This document shows positions 45,147 through 55,130 of a stretch of 64,000 nucleotides of DNA, in pieces (positions within the stretch are counted from its first letter, which is position 1; the number at the start of each line of letters is the position of its first letter). A model generated the notes under the pieces. It was not told where the DNA came from. It did no database searches and saw only the letters and a list, made by a program, of their open reading frames with translations. Position numbers and translations under genes: made by a program. The DNA lies in the NCBI RefSeq assembly GCF_018446385.1, contig NC_055992.1, forward strand, positions 21,236,877 to 21,300,876. Reading direction: 5' to 3'. The stretch comes from Zingiber officinale. Lineage: Eukaryota; Streptophyta; Magnoliopsida; Zingiberales; Zingiberaceae.

Positions 45147-48100
45147 TTCTCCCCCACAAAAAGAAATTTGGTCCCCAAATTTAAGTAATTGAGACGCATT
45201 GATACCTGAGGTAAATAAATGAGGATATCCGATACGCATATCCTCCTCACGCTCCCAAGTTGCTTCTTGATCAGAGTGGTGTTGCCACCCAACCTTTACG
45301 AGACGGAGGCATTTGTTCCTCAACCAATGTTCCTTGCGATCCAGAATACGAATAGGGAATTCTTCGTATGTCGCATCAGACTGTAGGGGAACTATAAGAT
45401 CCTTCAAGACATGTGTCGGATCCGGAACATACTTCCGCAACATATAAACATGAAAGACATTATGTACTCCTGCTAAAGCTGGGGGTAACGCAAGTCGATA
45501 TGTAACAGCACCGATCCGCTCAAGAATCTGGAAAGGTCCGATAAATCTGGGTGCTAACTTCCCTTTTAATCCAAATCTCTTAACTCCTTTTATGGGTGAA
45601 ACACGAAGAAATACGTGATCACCTACCGCAAATTCTAACATTCTTCGTCTTTTATTTGCATAACTCTTTTGGCGACTCTGAGCAGTCAACAGTCTCTGTC
45701 TAATAGTTCGTACTAGCTCAGCATCCTGCTGAACACTTTGAGGGCCCAAGAGTTGACGTTCACCGACCTCGTCCCATAAGATAGGAGATCTACATGCTCT
45801 GCCGTAGAGTGCCTCAAACGGTGCCATTTGAATAGCAGAGTGGTAACTGTTATTATAAGCAAATTCTACCAAATATAGATGGTCCTCCCAACTACCCCCA
45901 AAATCTAGCACACAAGCACGTAACAAATCCTCTAGAGTCTGGATAGTGCGCTCCGACTGTCCATCAGTCTGAGGATGAAAAGCGGTGCTAAAACGCAGCT
46001 CGGTACCCAACGCCTTTTGAAAACTTTGCCAAAATCTCGAAGTAAAGCGTGGATCTCTATCAGAAATAATACTGAGGGGAATACCATGGAGTTTAGTAAT
46101 CTCTTTGCAATATAACTCTGCTAGACGATCTAGAGATTCTGTCTTACGAATCGGTAAGAAATCTGCGGATTTAGTTAACCGATCGACAATCACCCAGATT
46201 GAATCATGTCTCCTCTGGGTCCTTGGTAACCCCGTGACAAAATCCATAGTGACATGCTCCCACTTCCATTCCGGCACTGCAATCTTCTGAAGTAACCCGA
46301 CCGGTCTCTGGTGTTCTGCCTTAATTTGCTGGCAAACTAGACACCGAGCTACAAAGTCTGCAATATCTCTTTTCATACCTTTCCACCAATATGATCGTTT
46401 CAAGTCTCGATACATCCGTGTACCACCAGGATGAACTGCAAATCTCGATCGGTGGGCTTCTCGAAGATACCTACCTTAACAGGATGTACCTCAGGCATGT
46501 ACAACCTGCCTCAAAATCGAAGAGATCCATCCACCTCACAAGAAAAGTCTGTCTTTGGGTTTGATACCAACTCATTAGCTATGGATATGAGATACTGATC
46601 TTCCATCTGACTTTCCTTGATTCTCTCAACCAATGGGGACTGTGCAATCAAGGAGACCAATATACCACGCTGTGTCTACCCTATTTCAACTAAATCTAAC
46701 TCTAAAAACTATCTAACTATCTCAGTAACTGCCACCCTGTGAATTGCTAATACTCCTTTAGATTTCCTGCTCAATGCATTTGCCACAACATCAACTTTCT
46801 TAGGGTGATAGCTGATTATACAATCACAGTCTTTTCGAAACTCCATCCACCTTCTCTGTCGAAGGTTTAACTCTTTCTGAGTGAAAAGATATTTCAGACT
46901 CTTGTGATCAGTAAATATCTCAAAGGTAATACCGTAGAGATAATGTCTCCAAATTTTAAGGGCAAAAATGATGGCTGCTAATTCTAAATCATGCACGGGA
47001 TAATTCTTCTCATGATCTTTTAGCTGACGAGAAGCATAAGCTACTACTCTATCATACTGCATCAAAACTGCCCCTAATCCTTGAATAGATGCATCCGTGT
47101 AAAGAATGAATCCATCATCTCCGGAGGGAAAAACTAATACTGGAGAACTCACCAATCTCTGCTTGAGCTCTTGGAAGCTTGCTTCACAAGCCTCAGACCA
47201 AGTAAACTTGACTCCTTTTCTAGTCAATCGAGTCAAAGGTGCAGCAATACTAGAAAATCCTTCCACAAATCTCCGATAGTACCCAGCTAATCCGAGAAAG
47301 CTACGAATTTCCTGCACTAACTTTGGTTGTTCCCATCGGTCAACTGCTTCAATCTTCTGGGGGTCTACTGAAATCCCTTTGCTAGAGATTACATGCCCTA
47401 GAAATCCCACAGAACTCAGCCAAAAAGCACATTTAATGAACTTAGCATATAAGCGTTCCTTCCGTAAAGTTTCTAGAACTATTCTGAGATGTTGTTCGTG
47501 CTCCTCTTCTGATCGCGAATATACCAGAATATCATTAATAAAGACAATAACAAACCGGTCTAAATATTCTAAGAATACCCGGTTCATTAGATTCATAAAT
47601 GCTGCAGGGGCATTGGTAAGTCCAAACGACATTACCAAAAATTCATAATGTCCATACCGAGTACGGAAGGCAGTCTTCTGAATATCTATATCTCTAACCC
47701 GTAACTGGTGATAGCCTGATCTTAAATCAATTCTTGAGTACACACAGGTACCTTTAAGCTGATCAAACAAATCATCTATTTTAGGTAGAGGATACTTGTT
47801 CTTGATAGTTACAGAGTTTAACTGCCTATAATCAATACAGAGCCTCAAGGATCCATCTTTCTTCTTAACAAAGAGCACTGGAGCACCCCAAGGAGAAACA
47901 CTAGGACGGATAAAACGCTTGTCTAGCAACTCCTGAAGCTGGATCTTTAGTTCCTCCAGTTCTTTTGGTGCCATTCGATATGGAGTTTTCGATATTGAAA
48001 CTGTGCTAGGAAGCAACTCAATGGCAAACTCTACCTGTCGCCGAGGTGGCAAGCCATGAAGTTCTTCATGAAATACGTCGGGATATTCACGAATGATGTG

Positions 48101-48667
48101 GACATCAGAAAGCTGGACAGAACTATCCACATTGGAACTCACTAAAGACAAGAGATACCCTTTGCATCCCCGAGCCAACAACTGCTGAGCCTGGAGAGCT
48201 GAGATAATAGATACCCCTCGATCATTGATCCCAATAAATTCCCATGATGATTGATCTAAGGGTTGAAAAGTCACCACTTTGGCTCGACAATCGACAGTGG
48301 CATGATGCTCTGACAGCCAATCCATACCTAAAATAATATCGAATTCAGTCATCTCTAGCACTTGTAGATCCACAGTAAGGATATGACTATCAAAAGTTAA
48401 AGGGCAACTCTTGATCTCCTGATCTGACATCAATACTCCACCTGATGGTGTCAATATTGCTAATTCATAAGGTCGAAGAGTTGGGATCCTCCCAATTTTG
48501 CATACAAATTCAGGAGAAATAAAGGAATGCGAGCTACCCGTATCTATCAATATATCCGCAGGAATACTATAAATGGAAATAATACCTCGGATAACAGATC
48601 CTCCAGCTCGCTGTGCCTCCTCACGAGTCAAAGCATAAACATGTCCCGACTCAAGACCTGATGGCTA
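45141..48667 (-). pseudogene. Chromovirus pol: protease, RT, RNase H, integrase, chromodomain
   Basis: The first block (48664-46709) holds the aspartic protease [12 protein letters not shown] ([15 protein letters not shown], then FINDILVYS) and RNase H ([15 protein letters not shown]). A broken stretch follows (46416-46708). The second block (46415-45141) holds the integrase with its zinc-binding CLVCQQIKAEHQRP, the catalytic core ([15 protein letters not shown] with the first Asp, [10 protein letters not shown] with the second, FHPQTDGQSERTIQTLED with the Glu), the GPF-type C-terminus and a chromodomain-like end (KVGWQHHSDQEATWERE). The RT catalytic motif normally reads F-I-D-D and here reads F-I-N-D (AAT at 47534-47536). 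The frame is continuous with gag except for the TAG at 48665-48667. Confidence 0.88.
45147..45160 (-). promoter_or_regulatory. Polypurine tract of the chromovirus
   Basis: The minus strand reads TTGTGGGGGAGAA immediately before the 3' LTR (TGTTAAG...). This is the plus-strand DNA primer site in LTR retrotransposon replication. Confidence 0.8.
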
Positions 48668-51146
48668 ACCCCTCTGGATAGAAGAAGAGGGCTGACTCTG
48701 ATCCTGCAAAGGCTGGTATGAATGGGTCGAAGGCTGATAAGATAATTGTGGCTGATACTGCTGAGGTGGAGGTAGCAAGTACTGCTGGGGTGGAGGTAGC
48801 AAGTACTGCTGGGGTGGAGCTACCAAATACTGCTGAGAGGGAGCTGACAAATACTGCTGAGAGGGAGCTGGCAGATACTGCTGAAGTGGAGGTACTGAGT
48901 GATACTCACTCTCCACCTGGGACTGCAAATGATAGAGTTGTGGCTGGTGAGCAGACTGTGTAGGTGGGGGATTTCGTTGCTGAGACTGTTGAGATCTCTG
49001 CGGGCCTTTCTGCTGCCGAGACTGTGGAGGTCGTGAGGTAGGTCGAGCCTGCTGAGACTGTGATCCTCCTGCTTGATGTTGTGCCTTCAAAGTGCAATCT
49101 TTTTGCATATGTCCTGGTAGTTTACAGTAGAAGCATATACTCTTATCCAGTGAACATTCTGAGGCTAGGTGATCTGATGCACCACATTGAAAACACTTCA
49201 CCGATATCTGGCCCCGCTGTGATGAAACTGGGCGACTAGATCCCTGTGATACTTTGGCCACCTTTTGTGGCCGTGAAGACTCTCTAGTCGTATCCTGGCC
49301 ACGAGATCGACGACCTCGACTCTGCTGTCTAGTGTGTGAGCTCTGTCGGCTGGCTTCTCTTTCTTGGGAGACTTCTTCTGAGTCATCTCAATAAATATTC
49401 CGATCAAGTGCCTCCCGATAAGTAGTAACAGGAAATCCAAACATCCCGATCCAAACATACGGTCTGAGTCCTGAGCAACCATATGTGGGCAAAACTCAGC
49501 AAGTCTGCTAAATTCTGCACTATAGTCTAGCACGCTTCGGTCACCCTGCTTGAGACTCATGAACTCCTGGCGTCGAGCAACACAAAATACTGCAGGAAAA
49601 TACTGTCTCTCGAACGCCTCTCGAAAAGACTGCCAAGAGATAATCTGATCCCCAAAGACTGTCTTTTGCATCTTCCACCATGTGGATGCTTGCCCTCGAA
49701 AATGATAAGCGGCTAGCTCTACCTTCTCTGTGTCTGAACAGGACATGTATCCAAACGTGCCCTCAATATCCTCCAACCATGTACGCGCCACCCAAGGATC
49801 GGTGCCTCCATGGAACAACGTAAAACGATCCTTTGCTGAACTAGCAAGCAAAGGAATACGGGCCTTTTCCATAATAAGCGATGCTGTAGGAATAGCTGGT
49901 ACGGCCATAGTTTGTAGAATCGCGATCCTACGCAGGATCGATTTAGGGTCAGGATCGGATCGGTCAGGATCGGATCGTAGAATCGTACGATCCTACCAAA
50001 AACCCTTAAAATCTAATTATACATGATTAATAATTAGAAAAAATACCTAAAAATCTCATTTACATATAAATAAATAACTAATTTTGTATATATATGCAAT
50101 CATTTACACTAACACCTCAAATTATATTACTACATATACAAATTTAAATTAATTTATAATTCAACTATTATTCTCTTATAGTAATAATATTTATATTTTC
50201 ATATCATAAAATGATAAAAATATAAAATTTCTATTAATACAATAATAATAACACATTCAATGTAATAAATATTTTCTTAGTTTATAAGATAATTCAATTT
50301 ACAGGCCACCTAACGTATATAATAGAAGCTATTGAATCCTTTGATTCAAATATGAACGCCGGAAATAATCTTCTAAAGACTGGTTGATGTCACACAATAC
50401 TAGATAATAGGCATCCAAAAACTCATTATTTTGAGGAAAATAAATGACAGGATATTATTGATAAAAAACTAACTAAAAATAGTTAAACATATGTTTAAAT
50501 AATTTAAACCCCTAATAAGATGAAAAAAGATAATAAAAAAAAAGATAAAATCTCCTAGACATCTGAAAAGGATTTAAATGATATTTTTTGGCTTTGAAAT
50601 AGGGTGGTTAAGGATAAACTTTGAAATTTATTAAAGATCTCTGAACGAGCTTTGATTTGATATATTATAGGCCCCATGGTTCAATCCGAGTCAAAAGTTA
50701 TGACCTCTCAAAGCTTCTACCGATCCTGCTCCGATTCTGCTCCGATCCTACCGATTCTGTTCCGATCCTACCGATCCTACCGATCCTGCTGCGATTCTAC
50801 TGCAAAACTTGATTCTGCACGATCCTGGATCGATTTTGGGTTTCCGGATCGTAGAATCGTACGATCCTACGATCCGGATCGCGATTTTGCAAACTATGGG
50901 TACGGCTACATGAGCTGCAACAAGATGAGGTTGCCCCTCAGTCTGATCACCGACTTCAATACTGGGACCAACCTGAGCTCCCGGTATCAACTCAGATGGG
51001 GAGATAGGAGCCTCATCCAAACCATGATCAGTAGTAGTGGCACGCTGACATGCACGACCACGACCGCGACCCCTACCACTGTCGCAACCACGACTGCGAC
51101 TACGAGCACAGCTACTGCCCCAACCGCGACCACGGGCTCGTGGCAT
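48665..51146 (-). pseudogene. Chromovirus gag, split by a hAT-like element and frame-shifted
   Basis: It starts at 51146 (MPRARGRGWGSSCARSRSRG), an Arg/Gly-rich N-terminus. It is interrupted after the 'HVAVP' codons by the insertion 49906-50898, then continues at 49897 with the capsid-like region (PWVARTWLEDIEGTFGYM, then FERQYFPAVF). A frameshift near 49460 precedes the basic linker and a CCHC zinc knuckle pair (KCFQCGASDHLASEC and CFYCKLPGHMQKDC, about 49200-49100). The tail is Gln/Pro-rich with a repeated QQYLxAPS/QQYLLPPP unit (48750-48900). It ends at a TAG (48665) directly in frame with pol. Confidence 0.85.
49906..50898. mobile_element. hAT-like non-autonomous element, 993 bp, in gag
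   Basis: A perfect 8-bp target duplication GGTACGGC (49898-49905 and 50899-50906) surrounds inverted ends CATAGTTTGTAGAATCGCGA and ...TCGCGATTTTGCAAACTATG. Subterminal GATC-rich repeats (GGATCGTAGAATCGTACGAT-CC) occur at both ends, and the centre is AT-rich and non-coding. Excision of the element plus one duplication restores the gag frame. Confidence 0.88.
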
Positions 51147-51331
51147 TTCCTATAAAATCAAATGATATTTTCAATAATAAATTATAATCAAGATAATTAA
51201 AACGAAGAATGACCCTTAAATCCTATAGCTCAGAGATACAACTCGACTTGTATAAAAAATTCCTTTGCTCGAGAAGTACATAAACTGAAAACAAAAGTCT
51301 CGAAATAAAGCCAAAACTTACGAACAGAAAA

Positions 51332-51361
51332 CGCAAAACCGGGCTCTGATACCAATAAAAT
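51332..51361 (-). promoter_or_regulatory. Primer binding site (initiator tRNA-Met)
   Basis: On the minus strand, just inside the 5' LTR, the sequence is ATTTTATTGGTATCAGAGCC. TGGTATCAGAGC is the standard complement of the 3' end of plant initiator tRNA-Met used to prime reverse transcription. Confidence 0.88.
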
Positions 51362-53670
51362 TGTCACGTCCCCAGAGGAGTCCCTGCCAGACAAAAATCC
51401 GACAGCATCTCCCCTATACCGGTGACAATATGAAGCATACATACATACATCACAATATATAAACATAAACAACATATTCATCAGCCCACACGGCTGGAAC
51501 ATACATAAAATAGAAACAACATAACCACGAAATGTATCAACTATATATATATGTCATAGTTTTCATAGACTACCTTTACTATACAGATAAACGACATCTG
51601 TAACAAAATTTCAAAATGTAAATACAGCGAAACAAAGTAAAACAAACCAGAAAATCAGCACGTCGAAATCTCTGAGCAACTCTATGAAAGTCCAAAATCA
51701 ACTATAATATCAAAAGGATCCCTGTGTCTGCAAAACTGGAGACCAAGGAATGTAGAAAGTTAGCCAAATGGCTAAGTGGATACTTAAGAAAGATGTGCAT
51801 GAATTTAATCTTATTGAAGAAGTCAAGGAAGTAGAATAAATCACAATCTTTTGTTACAACTTTAGGATTATTCTTAAAGTTCTACATTTATACATATATA
51901 TGTATCATCATTTTCTCATTATCTATAATCAGGTAAGATTTTTATATTAGAGTTTAGGATCTTCACCTTATCATCACTTGTCATCATTAATAAAATCAAT
52001 TCTTCAGTCTTATTATTTAATCACTTGGTTATAAGTTATCATGGTAACATCAACATGTATATCAATAGTCTGAATCTGATAAATCAACTAAAAAGTGAAT
52101 CACTGGAGCCAATATCATCAGAGTGTAATATCATATGGATAGGCTAAAAGCCTCCTCAGAGTATAAAACTGTCGCATACGTCATCTGACGTACGGGCTAT
52201 CAGCCCTCACTGGTGGAAGACATAATAAACACTGAACGAGGGCTACATCACGCCAACACGCCTCGGATGTACGGTCAGGTACTCTGGATCGCGGCCGCCG
52301 CGCTACCACAATAACATGTGGGCGGTCCAGTACTCTAATATAGAGCTCTGGTATAAAGCTAGGATCATATTCTTCACTTTTTAATTCTTCATTTACTATC
52401 TTTATTAATTTACCTTTATGATTATATTCATCCATTTATCATGATTATTCTCTTTTCATATTGAATGGTCAATCAAGGTAATATTTTCGTATCAAATATA
52501 TTAATTTATCATTATAGGGTCTACATATAAAAAGCTACAAGTATCAACAGATAGAGTATCAAAAGCATGAAGTATGAAAGGTCAAGCAAGTCACAAGAGA
52601 CAAGGTATCAACAGAAGAGAAATTCAGAATATTTCTTTAATTTTAAAAACAACCCTTCCCATATCAATCCCAATATGAACCCACATATGAACAAGAAATA
52701 ATATCACTTATTTACCCTCCAATGATTTTAATATTTTAACCCATTTCGCTATTTATAATATCAGTTTAATCCCCATTTTGAAAACAATGATACACCATAT
52801 ACATAATATAATTTATATATTTATTCATGCACAAGGAAATATACAAGAGTAGATGTATCCACCTTATATACAGCAAAATCTGCGGATGTCGGCAGGTCGC
52901 CGCGCTCCACTCGAGCTCGTGTCTACAAATATAATAACTCAAATAATTAAAATGCTAATAAACTCATGATACAAAAATCTAAACATGATTTACGACTCGA
53001 AGCCATTAGATCATTATTTTTGATTTCGCTATCGCGTACCACTTCGCATTCCTAAATGAAATCTCTGTTCTAATCTAGATAACCCTCCTAACTACACATC
53101 AATTAACCAAAAACATAAAGTATACCTTCTAAGGAGTTTGTGTGGCTGCTGGAAATGAGGACAGCAACTAGGGTTATTTTCCCTTCGTTGTTAGCCGCCT
53201 CAGCTTGCTCCGGCGAGCTCCGGCGAAATCCGACGGTGCTGCCAAGAAAAGGACAGCAGCTAGGGCTGCTGTTGGAGAAGACAAAAGGCAGCAAGGTGCT
53301 GCTGTTGGAGGGGAAAAGGAGAGAGCAACTAGGGCTTTGTTTTCCCCCCTTTTCTAGTGGTCCGGCGAGCTCCGGCACACTTCGAGGAGCTCCGACGATG
53401 TTGCCGAGAAGCAGGACAGCAGCAAGGAAGAAGAAACTTGTTGCTTGTGGTCGTTGGAGAAGAGAAAAGCAGAAGAGAATGGGGTTGCAAGCTTGGAGAA
53501 GAAGAATGGGGGAGAAATCCGCAGTTCGTCGCCGCTAGAGAAGGGAAAGGAGAAGAAGAGAAGGGTTTTGAGGCATCGATGGGGAAAAGGAAAAAGGGGG
53601 TGTGGGGGAGGGCATGTGCACGTGGGTGAGTGGGAATGGGTTTTTTTTTTTTTTTTCCTCACACTTAACA
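51362..53670 (-). repeat. 5' LTR of the chromovirus
   Basis: About 2309 bp and colinear with 42840-45146, with only scattered substitutions, mostly transitions. It carries the same GC-rich A/G-biased block at 53130-53640. Confidence 0.92.
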
Positions 53671-53770
53671 CTCATTAGTTTAATACCCCGATTATTTGTA
53701 TAATTTTGTACGTCTTCCTTATTCCTATATAAGGAAACTAGAGTACTTACCCTCCATTGATCGGGTATTT
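53671..53770 (-). mobile_element. RTE-type LINE, continuation 5' of the chromovirus insertion
   Basis: The minus strand reads NYTNNRGIKLMS-type sequence directly adjoining the target duplication. With the SHTIKLWEKVIEKN segment at 42839-42790 it forms the continuous RT motif found in plant RTE LINEs ('NCTNYRGIKLMSHTMKLWERVIE'). Upstream (beyond about 53770) the LINE is no longer recognisable. Confidence 0.75.
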
Positions 53771-54803
53771 TTTTTTATTTTCAATATCATATTCAAAATT
53801 TTGTAAGCCATTAACTACCGTGTTTCCGTAGGTGTAACTAACTGGGCTAAAATCAGTATCTTTGATCCTTAGTGTCCTTTTTTTCAAAATTAAATATAAC
53901 TAATAATGGTTCTCAATTCTTGCTATAAGGCAGAGATTCTACCCACAAAATTTCTTACTAGATAAATGAAATGTGTTTTTGTGGTTGGCATTGAAGGTTC
54001 TAACTGATTTAAGTCTGAGATGAAGACAACCTATATTTTCTGCATGTTTTTGTAAGATTCATCTATTTCATTTTCTACATCAATTCATTGGAGAGGGAGA
54101 AACTAAACAACAACCATGTATACATAGTCTTTAGGCTTAAACAGTTATTAAAAAATATAGCCTATTATTTATAACCATGCCATATTTATTAATAAAAATG
54201 TTGTCTATTATTCCTAACACTTTCTCCCTTGAGTTAGAGCATATATATATATATATATATGTCCAACTTGTCACATGAAAAGGGTGGCAATTTGTTTTGT
54301 GTTTTGTTAATTGGGTATCCAATCATGCCATTTGTGCCAATAAAAACTATATGAGATAACATGAAAATAAATACAAAAAGTTATAATACATGATTAACCA
54401 AATTCTAGAGAACTTAGTTATAATACATAAACATTCTTAAGATTTTTTAAAATGAAGTATCTTCATTAACGGTTCAATTTTGTGTCAACCCATTTATATA
54501 TTTGCGTTGTGTCATGTCACTTTTGGGTATTATCTATGTTAATCTTGTTTTGGATCGGGTTGGGCTAGCTTATATTATAATGTTATGTTTGAAATAGCCA
54601 GATATTTATAAAGTTCCTAAATAGAGAAAGAAAACTTTAGATGAAGATGACACAAATGAAATGTAGTACAATGGTTGAGAAGTTAGATGATGTAACATGA
54701 GATTTATATTTAAAAGAGGTCACGACTACACTGAAGTTGATGATTGTCTTCAAAAGAAGTCAGTGACAATGGTTGAAGAAGGAAAAAGATGAGATATTGT
54801 CTG
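53771..54803. other. Intron-like / spacer sequence
   Basis: AT-rich with frequent stops. I looked on the plus strand for the next OTU exon (F-R-S-L-S-D-Q) and did not find it. An AT microsatellite lies at 54240-54260. Confidence 0.45.
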
Positions 54804-55130
54804 TGTCGGGCATAGTTTTAAATCTGGTACCATGCCAAGCAAAAGGATCGAAACATATTATTTTGGTAAATTATCGAAACTCAATATTACTCGCAATGTC
54901 TCTTTTCTTTGCTTTATATCTTTTCTCCTTCAACTTTCAATCTATCATCGACACGAGTGTCAGCATGATACTGGAACAATATCTTCATGGTCAAAGGACA
55001 AAATTATGGCATAGCTCGAGATTTTGAACCTTGGCGCTGAGTGATATCGAGTTTTAGTGATTTACCAAATGACACATTTTGACCGTTTCGCTTAGCACGG
55101 TATGAAATTTTAGACCATGCTACCACCAAG
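54804..55130. mobile_element. Degenerate hAT-like MITE
   Basis: CATAGTTTTAAATCTGGTACCATG at the left and GGTATGAAATTTTAGACCATG at the right form imperfect inverted repeats of the type seen at 38727-39500. No convincing 8-bp target duplication, so the element is old or truncated. Confidence 0.5.

Larger units (their letters stand above)
42840..53670 (-). mobile_element. Ty3/gypsy chromovirus (Tekay/Del type), 10.8 kb, nearly complete
   Basis: The LTRs are 42840-45146 (3') and 51362-53670 (5'), both TGTCACG...CTTAACA on the plus strand (TG...CA on both strands). CTCATT flanks both sides (42834-42839 and 53671-53676), a 5-6 bp target duplication in the LINE. The primer site complementary to initiator tRNA-Met lies next to the 5' LTR, and the polypurine tract next to the 3' LTR. 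Coding order is gag, protease, RT, RNase H, integrase, chromodomain. LTR differences counted by eye are about 41 in 2307, roughly 98% identity, so the insertion is recent. It is disabled by a frameshift, stops, an active-site change and an inserted hAT-like element. Confidence 0.92.
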
